In this document: in pieces, positions 15,523 to 24,652 of the stretch
How the letters are laid out: each line of letters starts with the position of its first letter
How positions within the stretch are numbered: the first letter of the stretch is position 1
Assembly (NCBI GenBank): GCA_016650125.1
Contig: JAENWT010000005.1
Location: 62,001-126,000 of the forward strand
Length of the DNA stretch: 64,000 nt
Direction: 5' to 3'
Source of the DNA: Thermoleophilia bacterium
GTDB lineage: Bacteria; Actinomycetota; Thermoleophilia; Solirubrobacterales; 70-9
Notes under the pieces: model-generated
What the model saw: only the letters and a program-made list of their open reading frames with translations
Told to the model about the DNA's origin: nothing
Databases searched by the model: none
Made by a program: the position numbers and the translations under genes

Positions 15523-16112
15523 TGGGCGAGTTTCGCTTCGACCACTGCCATGACCCGCGCGTGGACCTCCTCCGGGGTACCGTCACCGTCGATCACGCTG
15601 ACCCGGTGCGGCTCACGGCGGCTGATGTCGTCATAGGCCTCGGCGACTTTCTCCTGGAAGCGCAGGCCTTCGGCTTCGAAGCGGTCGTCGCTCCGGGCCC
15701 GCTGGAGCCCTTTGGCCGGATCGACGCGGATCAGGAGGGTCAGGTCGGGGTCGAGCCCGCCGGTGGCGGCGTCGTTGATCTCCCGGGCCCGGACGATGCC
15801 GAGGTCGCGGGCGACCCCCTGGTACGCGATCGTCGAATCGACGAAGCGGTCGCAGACCACCGTCTGGCCGGTCTCCAGCGCAGGCTTGATCACGCGGCCG
15901 ACCAGGTCGGCGCGGGCGGCACAGAAGAGCAGGAGCTCGGCGATCGGGTCGAGCGGCGTTTCCGGATCGGCGAGCAGGCTGCGGATCTCTTCGGCGGCGG
16001 CGGTGCCGCCGGGCTCACGCAGACGGACCGTGCTCGGCCCGAGCGCCGCGACCAGCAGCTCGGCCTGGGTCGTCTTGCCGGAGCCGTCAACCCCCTCGAG
16101 CGTGATGAACAC
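15519..16112 (-). CDS. tmk: Thymidylate kinase
   Basis: 197 residues. P-loop GVDGSGKTT near the N-terminus, the DRF motif in VVCDRFVDSTIAYQG, and a LID region with Arg residues (LQRARSDDR). It phosphorylates dTMP to dTDP, downstream of ThyX, which is encoded at 41840-43468. It lies 9 nt after topA and overlaps holB by 4 nt. Confidence 0.95.
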   Translation of the reverse strand: MFITLEGVDGSGKTTQAELLVAALGPSTVRLREPGGTAAAEEIRSLLADPETPLDPIAELLLFCAARADLVGRVIKPALETGQTVVCDRFVDSTIAYQGVARDLGIVRAREINDAATGGLDPDLTLLIRVDPAKGLQRARSDDRFEAEGLRFQEKVAEAYDDISRREPHRVSVIDGDGTPEEVHARVMAVVEAKLAQ

Positions 16113-16121
16113 GCCCGGCCT

Positions 16122-18467
16122 CTACTTCTTGTCGGCGCCGGGACCGGAGCGGCTGCCGGCGCGCTTGACCCGGCGGGTGCCGAGATCGGGCTCGCCGGAG
16201 GAGCGCTTCGACGCCGCGACGGTGGTCGAGCGCTTTTTGGCCGGGGCCTTCTTCTTGGCACCTGACTTCTTGCCTTTGGCCGTGGTCTTCTTCTTGCCCT
16301 TGCCGGCGGCCTCGTCCATCTTCTTCTTGGCTTCCTGGGCGGCAAGGCGCTCGGCCTTCTTCTCGCGCATCTCGATCATGGTCGGGCAGTCGTCGTTGAA
16401 GCAGAGCTTCCACGGACGGCCGGCGCGGCCCCGGGCCTTGACGCTGACCCGCGGGGTGCGGTGGCAGATCGAGCAGTTCTCCTCGAGCGGTGTCACTTCG
16501 TAGAAGTTCGGCTGCGGCATCGGGAAGGTCTGGTCGCAGGCATCGGGATCATCGAGCGTCCAGCCGGAGCAGCCGACGAAGGACTTGCCGGACTTCTTGG
16601 CCCGGATGATGCGCAGCTGGTTCGGCGAGCCGTCTTCCTTGACCCGTCCGGCTTCCTTGCAGACGATGCAGGGGCCGAGGATGCGGTCCTTGTCCATGCC
16701 GGCCCAGATGATCTTCGAAAGCTCCTCTTCGCCCTTGCGCAGGTCGTCGAAGGTCGTGTGGACGAGCTTGCGGCTGTCGTTGACCACGTCTTCCTTGGTC
16801 AGCTTCGACTCGGCGATCTGGTCCATCTCGCCTTCGAGCGTGGCGGTCATCTCGGAAGTGGCCATGCCCGGCACGTACTCCTTGAAGGCTTCGTACATCG
16901 CCATACCGGTCGCGGTCGGCTCCGGTGGGTGGTTGCGCACGTACTTGCGGCTGTAGAGCTTCTGAATGATGTCGGGGCGGGTCGCCTTGGTGCCGAGGCC
17001 CTGCTCGTCCATCAGCTGGACCAGCTTCGCTTCGGACAGGCGGGCCGGCGGCTGCGTCTCCTTGTCGACCAGCCACGGCTTGCCGTCGAGTTCCAGCTTC
17101 TGGCCCTCTTCCAGTGCCGGAATCTCCTCGTCGGAAGAGCGGGCGTAGGTGTAGATCGCGGCGTAACCGGGGTCGAGCACGACTTTGCCGCGGACGAAGT
17201 AGGTCTCGCTGCCGGCTTCGATGTCGGCCCGGGTGGACTCGGTGATCATCGGGCTCGAGAAAGTGGCCAGGAAGCGGCGCACGATCAGCTCGTATACCCG
17301 GGCCTTGGGCCCGTCGAGGGCGCTCGGGTAAAGGGCGTGTGTCGGGTAGATCGGCGGATGGGCCGCGTCGAACTTCTTACCCTGGGTCGGCGTGAGCGGC
17401 GCGTCGAGCAGCGGCGCGGCGGCAGCGAAGTCCTTGATCTTGACCAGCGACTCGATCGTCTTCTCGAGCGGCAGCGAATCCGGGTAGATCGTGTTGTCGG
17501 TACGCGGATACGAGATGAAGCCGTCGTCGTAGAGGTCCTGGGCGTAGTTCATCGCCATCTTCGGCGTGATGCCGAGGCGGCTGGACGCGTCCACCTGGAA
17601 GGAGTTCGTGTTGTACGGCGTCGGCGGCTTGCTCTTGCCCTCGCGACTGGTCACCGACTGGACGATGCCGGGGCTGGCGGTCGCGGCGAGGGAGCTGTCG
17701 GCCTCGGTCTTGTCCCAGAACTTGTCCGTGGCGTGATGCGTCTCGAAGCTGTGGCCACTCGGGTGCTCGAACTTGGCGAAGAGCTCCCAGTACGGCTTGA
17801 AGACGTGGGCGCGGCGCTCGAGCTCGCGTTCGACGATCAGGCCGAGCGTCGGGCTCTGGACGCGGCCGACCGAGAGGAAGTTGGCACCGTATGCCTTGGC
17901 GGTCAGGGAGACGGCCCGGGTGAAGGCGGCACCCCAGATCAGGTCGATGTCCTGCCGCGCGCCGGCCGCGTTGGCCAGCGGGTAGGAAAGGTCGTCGAGG
18001 TTCGAGAAGGCGCCTTCGATCTCTTCCCGGGTCAGGGCCGAGTAGCGGGCCCGCTTGATCGTCGGTTCGAGATCGGGGTTGACCTCCAGCGACACTTCGA
18101 GCGCTTCGAGGCCGATCAGTTCGCCCTCGCGGTCGAAGTCGGTCGCGATGATCAGGCTGTCCGCCACCTTGGCTTCCTTCTGGACGGCCTTGATCACGTT
18201 CTTCTTGCCGTCAGAGGCGCGGGTGATCAGCGGCGCGTCGACCAGGCCGTGGATCAGGTCGAGCTTCCACTGCTTGTATTCCTTCTCTTCCGGGAAGGCG
18301 CGCTCGACCATGTGGCCACCGGTTCCGATGACCGAATGGTCGCCATCGGAATCGCTCCATTTAAATACAGGGGTCGTGAAGGACTTCAATTCCTTCGCAT
18401 TCCCCCCGGAGAGGATCTCGGCGATCTTCTGGGCAGAGTTGTTTTTCTCGGTGATGATCAGACGCAT
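16122..18467 (-). CDS. topA: Type IA DNA topoisomerase I, archaeal-like core with Lys-rich tail
   Basis: 781 residues. The TOPRIM domain begins MRLIITEKNNSAQKIAEILS and contains ATDFDREGELIG (metal-binding acidic residues). The active-site Tyr320 sits in GFISYPRTDNT. The opening motif and TOPRIM spacing look more like archaeal topoisomerase I than like the usual actinobacterial enzyme (VIVESPAKAKTI type). Two C-terminal zinc-binding segments follow (CIVC..., CSIC...CFNDDCP), then an about 75-residue Lys/Ala tail (KKKTTAKGKKSGAKKKAPAK) of the kind that gives actinobacterial enzymes processivity. Relaxes negative supercoils. First gene of topA-tmk-holB; divergent from a sugar epimerase gene. 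Confidence 0.93.
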   Translation of the reverse strand: MRLIITEKNNSAQKIAEILSGGNAKELKSFTTPVFKWSDSDGDHSVIGTGGHMVERAFPEEKEYKQWKLDLIHGLVDAPLITRASDGKKNVIKAVQKEAKVADSLIIATDFDREGELIGLEALEVSLEVNPDLEPTIKRARYSALTREEIEGAFSNLDDLSYPLANAAGARQDIDLIWGAAFTRAVSLTAKAYGANFLSVGRVQSPTLGLIVERELERRAHVFKPYWELFAKFEHPSGHSFETHHATDKFWDKTEADSSLAATASPGIVQSVTSREGKSKPPTPYNTNSFQVDASSRLGITPKMAMNYAQDLYDDGFISYPRTDNTIYPDSLPLEKTIESLVKIKDFAAAAPLLDAPLTPTQGKKFDAAHPPIYPTHALYPSALDGPKARVYELIVRRFLATFSSPMITESTRADIEAGSETYFVRGKVVLDPGYAAIYTYARSSDEEIPALEEGQKLELDGKPWLVDKETQPPARLSEAKLVQLMDEQGLGTKATRPDIIQKLYSRKYVRNHPPEPTATGMAMYEAFKEYVPGMATSEMTATLEGEMDQIAESKLTKEDVVNDSRKLVHTTFDDLRKGEEELSKIIWAGMDKDRILGPCIVCKEAGRVKEDGSPNQLRIIRAKKSGKSFVGCSGWTLDDPDACDQTFPMPQPNFYEVTPLEENCSICHRTPRVSVKARGRAGRPWKLCFNDDCPTMIEMREKKAERLAAQEAKKKMDEAAGKGKKKTTAKGKKSGAKKKAPAKKRSTTVAASKRSSGEPDLGTRRVKRAGSRSGPGADKK

Positions 18468-18562
18468 TGGTCGGCGACAGTAGCAGGGCCGGGTAACGGT
18501 GCCGGGGAAATGTCCAGCCGCCGCACAGCCAATCCCTGGGGATTGAACCTAATATCCCTTCC

Positions 18563-19498
18563 ATGAAGACTTTGGTAACCGGCGGCGCCGGATTCATCGG
18601 ATCACACCTGGTCGATGCCCTGACAGGACGCGGCGACGAGGTCGTGGTGCTCGACAATCTGAGTAGCGGCAAGCTGGAGAACCTGGCCCCGGCGACCGCC
18701 GCCGGCGCCCGCCTGGTCGAAGGCGACATCCGCGACACCGAATTCGTCCGGGGGACCCTGGAAGCCGAACGGCCAGGCACGATCTTCCACCTCGCCGGGC
18801 AGAGCGAGGTGCGCAAGTCGATCGACGAGCCGACCTACGACGCCACCGTGAACGTGGTCGGCAGCGTCAACCTGATCGAAGCGAGCCAGCAGATCGGCCT
18901 CGACCGGTTCGTCTTCGCCTCCACCGGCGGCGCCGTCTACGGCGAAGGCGAGCACATCGACCTGCCCGCGGTCGAGACGACCGTGCCCGAACCGATGTGT
19001 CAATACGGGCTCAGCAAGTTCGTCGTCGAAAAGTACCTCGAGCTCTACCGCCGCCTTTATATGTTCAACTCGGTGGCGCTGCGGCTCGGCAACGTCTACG
19101 GCCCGCGGCAGAACCCCAAGGGCGAGGCCGGTGCCGTCGCGATCTTCGCCGGCCAGCTGTTGCGTGGCGAAACCCCGACCGTGTTCGGCGACGGCACCCA
19201 GACCCGCGACTTCGTCTACGTGGCCGACGTGATCGACGCCATGCTGACCGCCTCGCGCACCGACGTCGAAGGCACGATCAACATCGGCTCCGGCAAGGAG
19301 ACCCCCCTGCTCGACCTGATCTCGACGATCGGCGGGCTGGGAGAGAACGGCACCTCCTTCGAGCCCGAGTTCGACACACCGCGAAAAGGCGACGTCCAGC
19401 GCAACGCAATCGACCCCTCGCGCGCCGCAGCCGATCTCGGCTGGAGCGCCACGACCAGCCTCGAAGACGGCCTGCGCAAGACCGTCGACTCCATCTGA
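18563..19498 (+). CDS. NAD-dependent sugar epimerase (UDP-glucose 4-epimerase-like)
   Basis: 311 residues of extended SDR fold: GGAGFIGS nucleotide-binding loop (7-14), FASTGGAVYGE with catalytic Ser/Thr near 120-121, and YxxxK as Tyr148-x3-Lys152. The closest functional group is GalE-like UDP-hexose 4-epimerases, which feed cell-wall polysaccharide synthesis; exact substrate is not certain, so no symbol is given. The start at ATG 18563 is divergent from topA. Confidence 0.88.
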   Translation: MKTLVTGGAGFIGSHLVDALTGRGDEVVVLDNLSSGKLENLAPATAAGARLVEGDIRDTEFVRGTLEAERPGTIFHLAGQSEVRKSIDEPTYDATVNVVGSVNLIEASQQIGLDRFVFASTGGAVYGEGEHIDLPAVETTVPEPMCQYGLSKFVVEKYLELYRRLYMFNSVALRLGNVYGPRQNPKGEAGAVAIFAGQLLRGETPTVFGDGTQTRDFVYVADVIDAMLTASRTDVEGTINIGSGKETPLLDLISTIGGLGENGTSFEPEFDTPRKGDVQRNAIDPSRAAADLGWSATTSLEDGLRKTVDSI

Positions 19499-19567
19499 AG
19501 CGGCCAATCACGCCCTCGACCGCCATTAAAACGGCCGAAATTGCGCGATCCCCTAACCTTTAGTCAT

Positions 19568-20317
19568 ATGCCCGCCCAAGCCTATGCCGGAAAAGAGTGC
19601 GTCTGCCAGTACCGCAAACCGCTCTGTGATCAGACATGTGTCAAAGACATGCTGGACACCCCGTTCTACATCGCCTGCCTGAAACTGACCGGCCGCAAGT
19701 GCCTCGTGGTCGGCGGCGGCGACATCGGTCTCGAGAAGATCGACGGGCTGCTGGCCTGTGACGCCGACGTCGTCCTGATCGCGCCTGAGGCCTGCGAAGC
19801 CGTTCAGGAGTACGCCGCCGAAGGCTCGATCGACTGGATCAGGCGCGCCTACGCCGGACCCGCGGACCTCGAAGGCAAGTTCATGGTGATCGCCGCCACC
19901 GACGACTCCGAAGTCAACATCGGGATCTACTACGACGGCGAGAAGCGGGCGATGCTGGCCAACGTGGTCGATGTGCCGCCGCTCTGCAACTTCATCCTGC
20001 CGGCGATCGTGCGCACAGGCCCCCTCGCGATCGCGATATCGACAGCCGGAGCGTCACCCGCCCTGGCCAAGCGCATGAAGCGGGAGATCAGCGAGCAGTT
20101 CGGCGAGGACTACGCCCGCCTCGCGGTGATCCTCAACGAGGTGCGCGGCTGGGCCAAGGGCACCCTGCCGACCTACCAGGACCGGAAGGTTTTCTTCGAG
20201 GGCATCGTCAACGGAGATCCCGATCCGATCAACCTGATCAGGGACAACCGCGAACCGGAGCTGCTGGACCTGATCGAGGCAGCCAAGATTTCAGCGACCG
20301 CATCGCTCAGCCACTGA
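19568..20317 (+). CDS. Precorrin-2 dehydrogenase (siroheme synthase N-domain type) with Cys-rich N-terminus
   Basis: 249 residues from ATG 19568. A Rossmann domain with [13 protein letters not shown] and [11 protein letters not shown] is followed by [28 protein letters not shown], the hallmark of Met8/CysG-N enzymes that oxidise precorrin-2 to sirohydrochlorin for siroheme. Unusual is a roughly 30-residue N-terminal extension with Cys11, Cys13, Cys20 and Cys24 (C-x-C-x6-C-x3-C), suited to binding a metal or Fe-S centre. The stop overlaps the putative CTG start of rsgA. Confidence 0.85.
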   Translation: MPAQAYAGKECVCQYRKPLCDQTCVKDMLDTPFYIACLKLTGRKCLVVGGGDIGLEKIDGLLACDADVVLIAPEACEAVQEYAAEGSIDWIRRAYAGPADLEGKFMVIAATDDSEVNIGIYYDGEKRAMLANVVDVPPLCNFILPAIVRTGPLAIAISTAGASPALAKRMKREISEQFGEDYARLAVILNEVRGWAKGTLPTYQDRKVFFEGIVNGDPDPINLIRDNREPELLDLIEAAKISATASLSH

Positions 20318-21246
20318 CCCCCACCTCAGACGCCGCCGGGCTCAGAATCATCGGATGGCAGTCCACCGACTTCGCCGCCTGGGACGAAGTAACGCGAAAG
20401 GACCTCGTGCCGGCCCGCGTCATCGGCCTCCACCGGAACCACGTGGTCGATCTGCTGACCCCGAACGGGCAGATGCAGGGCAAGCCCGCCGGCAAACTGC
20501 TCAAGGGCCCGACTTCGGCGGTGGCGATGCCGGCGGTCGGCGACTGGGTGGCGGCCGACCTCGAAGGCACCGTCCACCAGATCCTCGAACGGCGGACCAC
20601 CCTCTCCCGCCGCTCGGCGGCCGACCGCGACCGGATTCAGGTACTCGCCGCCAACGTCGACGTCGTGATCGTCGTCAGCTCGCTCAACAAGGACCACGAC
20701 CTCGACCGGCTCGAGCGCATGGTCGCCCTCGGTGAGTCCTCCGGCGCCCGCACGATCGTCGCCCTGTCCAAGTCCGACCTGGTCGAGAACCCCGGCCCGG
20801 CCGTAGACGAGGCCGCGGAACGCTTCCCCGCTTCGCGGGTGCTCGCCTTCAGCTCGAAGTCCGGCGAGAACCTCGACCAGATCAAGAGCTTCCTCAAACC
20901 GACCGAGACCGTGGTGCTGCTCGGCAGCTCCGGTGTCGGCAAATCGACCCTGGCCAACACGCTGCTCGGCCACGACCGGCAGAAGACTTCCGAGATCCGC
21001 GACCGCGACGACCGCGGTCGCCACGTGACGACCAGCCGTGAGCTCTTCAGCCTTCCCGGCGGCGCCCTGATGATCGACACCCCCGGCCTGCGGGCACCCG
21101 GGGCCGCGGACGAGACCGCCGACCGGCGCGCCGAGGAGATTGACCGGCTGGCCGAGTTCTGCAAGTTCCGCGACTGCGGTCACGAGACCGAACCCGGCTG
21201 CGCGGTTACCGCCGCGGTCGAAGCCGGGGACCTTCCAGCCGCTTAA
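20314..21246 (+). CDS. rsgA: Ribosome small-subunit-dependent GTPase A
   Basis: About 310 residues if it starts at CTG 20314. Homology to RsgA clearly extends upstream of the first GTG (20407): [13 protein letters not shown] precedes the OB fold [11 protein letters not shown]. No ATG, GTG or TTG is available in frame there; the CTG overlaps the preceding stop as CTGA. GTPase motifs are permuted as expected: LSKSDL (G4), GSSGVGKST (G1), DTPGLR (G3). A zinc knuckle C-x5-C-x-H-x5-C follows ([14 protein letters not shown]). The protein ends soon after, lacking most of the usual last 25-30 residues. It matures 30S subunits. Its TAA shares bases with the TAA of the convergent ROK gene. Confidence 0.9.
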   Translation: MTPTSDAAGLRIIGWQSTDFAAWDEVTRKDLVPARVIGLHRNHVVDLLTPNGQMQGKPAGKLLKGPTSAVAMPAVGDWVAADLEGTVHQILERRTTLSRRSAADRDRIQVLAANVDVVIVVSSLNKDHDLDRLERMVALGESSGARTIVALSKSDLVENPGPAVDEAAERFPASRVLAFSSKSGENLDQIKSFLKPTETVVLLGSSGVGKSTLANTLLGHDRQKTSEIRDRDDRGRHVTTSRELFSLPGGALMIDTPGLRAPGAADETADRRAEEIDRLAEFCKFRDCGHETEPGCAVTAAVEAGDLPAA

Positions 21247-22133
21247 TCGTCGAGAGCTAAACGGGCGGCGCCGATGGCTCCGGCGAAGGCGCCGAGCTCG
21301 GAGATCCTGATCGGGGTCTCGTCGAGTCCGGGGAAGGTAGACCCTTTGAGCCCCGCCTGGATCGCTTCGGCCAGGGGATCGCCCCAGCCACAGGAAAGAC
21401 CGCCGCACAGAACGAAGACATCGGGGTTGAGCAGGTTCACGAGCGTCCTCACCCCACGGACCAGGTAGCCCACGGTGGTCTCAAGCGCCTCCTGCGCCGC
21501 CGTGTCGCCGTTGGCGGCGCGACGGATGATCTCGTCCGTCCGTACCGGTTCCTCGCCGCTCAGGAGCTGGTAGCGCGCTCCGGTCGCGGTGCCGCCGGCC
21601 AGCCGGCCGAGACAGCCGGAGGAGCCGCAGGGGCATTCGGGGCCGTCGGCCAGGGAGATGTGGCCGAACTCGCCGGCCAGACCGTCCGAACCGCTGTAGA
21701 TCCGGCCGTCGATCACCAGGCCGCCACCGACGCCCGTGCCCAAGGTCAGCCCGGCGACCACCGGCTTGCTCTCGCCCGCGCCCAGCCACCATTCGGCGAG
21801 GATCGCGCTGGCGGCGTCGTTCTCGAGCGTGACCGGCATCGCCAGGTGCTGCTCGAGCAGGTCCCGGACCGGGACATCGATCCACCCCGGCAGCGAAGCG
21901 GACTTGGCTATCCGCCCTGTTTCTTTCTCGATCGGCGCACAAATGGCTGCGCCTACCGCGCCGAAGTCGTGCTCTTGCCTCATCTTCTCGACGAGGGCCG
22001 CCATCCGGGCCACCGCCGCCTCGGGACCCTCGGCGACAAGCGACGGTTCAGAAGATGTCGCGACGATACGGCCGTCGGGCTCGACGACCGCAGCTTTGAG
22101 GTTGGTGCCGCCGAGATCTACTCCGAGAACCAC
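21243..22133 (-). CDS. ROK-family sugar kinase (glucokinase-like)
   Basis: 296 residues from GTG 22133. The N-terminal ATP-binding loop is LGVDLGGTNLKAAVV; the sugar-binding and catalytic region includes LENDAASA, and the zinc motif is GHISL...CPCGSSGCLGR. The usual Glu after the last Cys (CGxxGCxE) is replaced by Gly. Glucokinases of this type phosphorylate glucose with ATP. A longer open frame upstream is antisense to the phosphohexomutase gene and is rejected. Divergent from that gene, so the pair may serve sugar phosphate metabolism together. Confidence 0.9.
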   Translation of the reverse strand: MVLGVDLGGTNLKAAVVEPDGRIVATSSEPSLVAEGPEAAVARMAALVEKMRQEHDFGAVGAAICAPIEKETGRIAKSASLPGWIDVPVRDLLEQHLAMPVTLENDAASAILAEWWLGAGESKPVVAGLTLGTGVGGGLVIDGRIYSGSDGLAGEFGHISLADGPECPCGSSGCLGRLAGGTATGARYQLLSGEEPVRTDEIIRRAANGDTAAQEALETTVGYLVRGVRTLVNLLNPDVFVLCGGLSCGWGDPLAEAIQAGLKGSTFPGLDETPIRISELGAFAGAIGAARLALDD

Positions 22134-22211
22134 TGCGCGGATCCTACAGCGCCCGTCCGGTAGATTTGAGCCACCCCGCGCTTCGTCAACAAACCGGATC
22201 GGACCTGAAAA

Positions 22212-23708
22212 TTGCCTGAGAACAACGCCCCGTCCTGGCCCCTGGAACTGCCCCGCAGCGGCAACGACCCGATCTCGTTCGCCGTCGACCATCTCGATCC
22301 GACCCTCTTCCGGGAATACGATGTGCGCGGCACGCTGAAGCCCGACGCACCGACCACCGAAGAGCCGCTGAACGAGTTCGTCGCAAACCGCCTCGGCCGG
22401 GCCTTCGGCACCTTCCTCGACCGCCGCGGCAAGACCGACGTCGTGGTCGGCCACGATTCGCGCAGCTACTCGGAGAAGCTGGCGACCGCCTTCACGCTCG
22501 GCCTGCTCTCGACCGGGCGGAACGTCGTGTTCATCGGCCTGGCGACCACCCCCACGGTCTACTTCGCCCAGCACCTGCTCGGCGGTTTCGCCGGCGTCCA
22601 GGTGACCGCCAGCCACAACCCGAACGGCTGGGCCGGATTCAAACTGGGCGACGAGCCTTCGATCACGCTCGGCCCCGACGGCATCAAGGAACTCCACGAG
22701 ATCGCCGTGAGCCGCGACTTCGCCACGGGCCAGGGCACCTACTCCGAGCGCATCATCATTCCCGAGTATGTCGAGGAACTGACTGAACGCGTCCCCAAGG
22801 GCAAACGCCCGCTGAAGATCGTGGTCGATGGCGGCAACAGCATCTCCGGTCCGGTCCTCAACCAGGCCCTCGAGGCGGCCGGCTACGAGACGATTCCGAT
22901 CAACCTCGAGCTCGACTGGACCTTCCCGAACCACGAGCCCGACCCAGAGTCGGTCGAAGCCCGCAAGCAGATCGGCGACGCGGTCAAGGAGCACGGCGCC
23001 GACGTCGGGCTCTCGATCGACGGCGACGGCGACCGCCTCGGCGTGACCGACGAGAACGGCGGCATCGTCTGGTCCGACATCGTCCTGACGATCTTCGCCG
23101 CCGATTCGCTCGAGCGCCATCCCGGTGGATCGATCGTCTATGACGTCAAGTGCTCACGCGCCGTGGCCGACGTGGTCACCGCCAAGGGCGGGGTGCCGGT
23201 CATGTGGAAGACCGGGCATTCGCACATCAAGACCAAGGCCCGCGAGCTGAACGCCCCCTTCAGCGGCGAGCGCAGCGGCCACTTCTTCGACGCCGGCGAC
23301 TACTACGGCTTCGATGACGCCGTCTATACCGGACTGCGCTTCGCCCAGATCCTGAGCAAGGGCGAGAAGTCGGTCGCCGAGATCGTCGGTGAGCTGCCGC
23401 AGTACGTCTCGACTCCGACCATGCACGTCCACAGCGACGACGCGGTGAAGTACGTCGTGGTCGACACCGTCCTGAAGCAAGCGGCCGAACTGCCCGGGCC
23501 GCCCGAGATCATCGACGTCAACGGCGTGCGCGCCGAGTGGGACGATGGCTGGTTCCTCGTTCGCGCCTCGAGCAACCTGCCGGCCCTGGTCATCGTGATC
23601 GAAGCGAACACCGACGAGCGGCTGCGCGAGCTCTACGACACGGTGCGCTCCCTGCTCGACCCGATGGACGCGGTCGCGAAGGACTGGGAGAACGACCCCT
23701 TCGTCTGA
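22212..23708 (+). CDS. Phosphomannomutase/phosphoglucomutase
   Basis: 498 residues from TTG 22212; no ATG or GTG occurs before the conserved FREYDVRG. The alpha-D-phosphohexomutase signatures are all present: phosphoserine loop VTASHNPNGW, metal loop DGDGDRLG, sugar loop GERSGH, and the phosphate-binding RASSNLPALV near the C-terminus. It interconverts hexose 1- and 6-phosphates, supplying GDP-mannose or UDP-glucose pathways. A perfect bidirectional terminator hairpin follows. Confidence 0.92.
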   Translation: MPENNAPSWPLELPRSGNDPISFAVDHLDPTLFREYDVRGTLKPDAPTTEEPLNEFVANRLGRAFGTFLDRRGKTDVVVGHDSRSYSEKLATAFTLGLLSTGRNVVFIGLATTPTVYFAQHLLGGFAGVQVTASHNPNGWAGFKLGDEPSITLGPDGIKELHEIAVSRDFATGQGTYSERIIIPEYVEELTERVPKGKRPLKIVVDGGNSISGPVLNQALEAAGYETIPINLELDWTFPNHEPDPESVEARKQIGDAVKEHGADVGLSIDGDGDRLGVTDENGGIVWSDIVLTIFAADSLERHPGGSIVYDVKCSRAVADVVTAKGGVPVMWKTGHSHIKTKARELNAPFSGERSGHFFDAGDYYGFDDAVYTGLRFAQILSKGEKSVAEIVGELPQYVSTPTMHVHSDDAVKYVVVDTVLKQAAELPGPPEIIDVNGVRAEWDDGWFLVRASSNLPALVIVIEANTDERLRELYDTVRSLLDPMDAVAKDWENDPFV

Positions 23709-23723
23709 CTCCAGCCGTATCAG

Positions 23724-23764
23724 GATCGTCCTTTTTCATCCACTACCGATGAAAAAGGACGATC
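23724..23764. terminator. Bidirectional Rho-independent terminator
   Basis: A perfect 17-bp stem (GATCGTCCTTTTTCATC, 23724-23740, and its complement at 23748-23764) with a 7-nt loop lies between two convergent genes. The stem holds an internal T5/A5 run, giving U-rich RNA on either strand. Confidence 0.75.
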
Positions 23765-23782
23765 GGGTACTTACCCGGCTGT

Positions 23783-24628
23783 TTACTCGGCGCGCTGAAG
23801 GAACTCGAGTAGCAACCGGCTGACCGCCGGCGGGTCGTCGATGAAGGGCCAGTGGCCGCTTTCGGGCAGGACGTGGACGTCGGCCGAAGGGAAGGCTTCT
23901 TTCTGGCGCTCGGCCAGTTCAACCGGGAGGTACGGATCGCCGGCGCCCCAGATGACCAGGGCCGGCAGATCGGCGGCGGCCAGTGGCGCCACCAGCAGCT
24001 CGTGGTCGCGGCTGATCTTCTTCGAGTCGCGGTAGAGGTCGAGCACGGCCGCCCGGGTGCGGCGGTCGTAGTTGTCGTACATCTGGTCGAGGTACCAGCG
24101 CGGCAGGCCGCGCGGCTCGGCATTACTGGTCACCCGGCGGAAGATCGGCCGGGTGATGATCCCCTGAAGCACCTCGCCGACCACCGGAGTCTGCCAGGCC
24201 CGGGCGGTCCGGTGCCATTTGTAATCGAGGAAGACCCCGGTCGTGATCAGGGTGATGCTGGCGACCATGCCGAGGTTGCCGACCGTCCAGTCGAGGCCGA
24301 TCGGCCCGCCGAAGTCGTGGAGGACGAGATGGACCCGGGATATGCCCAGCGCGTTCAGGGTCTCGCCGATGAAGTCGGAGTACTCGACGACCGTGTGACC
24401 GAAGTCCGGGCCGGCCACGGTCTGGCCGAAGTCGGGCAGGTCGAAGGCGACGGCGCGGCGGTGTTCGCCCACCTGGCCGATCAGATCGACCCAGTCGCCG
24501 GCCGAGCCGGGATTGCCGTGGATGAAGACGACCGCTTCCGATGCCTGGTTCGGCCCGGCCTGGAGCAGCCGCGTGGTGACCGGCCCGATCGTGATCGAAC
24601 TCCATTCAGGCTGGACCGTCGTGCTCAA
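23783..24628 (-). CDS. Alpha/beta hydrolase, haloalkane-dehalogenase-like
   Basis: 281 residues. Oxyanion-region motif HGNPGSAGDW (about 38-46), nucleophile elbow LVLHDFGGPIG with Asp105 instead of Ser, a later acid in WGAGDPYLP, and the base in ESGHWPFIDDP. An Asp nucleophile in the context HD-[WF]-GG is typical of haloalkane dehalogenases and some epoxide hydrolases. The halide-binding Trp next to Asp is Phe here, so activity on haloalkanes is uncertain. Possibly co-transcribed with hemolysin III upstream (24 nt gap). Confidence 0.85.
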   Translation of the reverse strand: MSTTVQPEWSSITIGPVTTRLLQAGPNQASEAVVFIHGNPGSAGDWVDLIGQVGEHRRAVAFDLPDFGQTVAGPDFGHTVVEYSDFIGETLNALGISRVHLVLHDFGGPIGLDWTVGNLGMVASITLITTGVFLDYKWHRTARAWQTPVVGEVLQGIITRPIFRRVTSNAEPRGLPRWYLDQMYDNYDRRTRAAVLDLYRDSKKISRDHELLVAPLAAADLPALVIWGAGDPYLPVELAERQKEAFPSADVHVLPESGHWPFIDDPPAVSRLLLEFLQRAE

Positions 24629-24652
24629 GGGCGGAGCGGTCCGTTCATCGGG

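Noticed and set aside
16461-18566. Very long plus-strand open frame across topA
   Set aside because: Antisense of a well-conserved gene in a high-GC genome; its translation is Arg/Gly/Val rich with no domain. The same applies to long antisense frames over lon, the P450-kinase operon, nrdJ and nuoL/M/N.
22134-23120. Minus-strand extension of the ROK kinase to 625 residues
   Set aside because: The extra part is antisense to the phosphohexomutase gene and has no homology; GTG 22133 starts exactly at the conserved LGVDLGGT.
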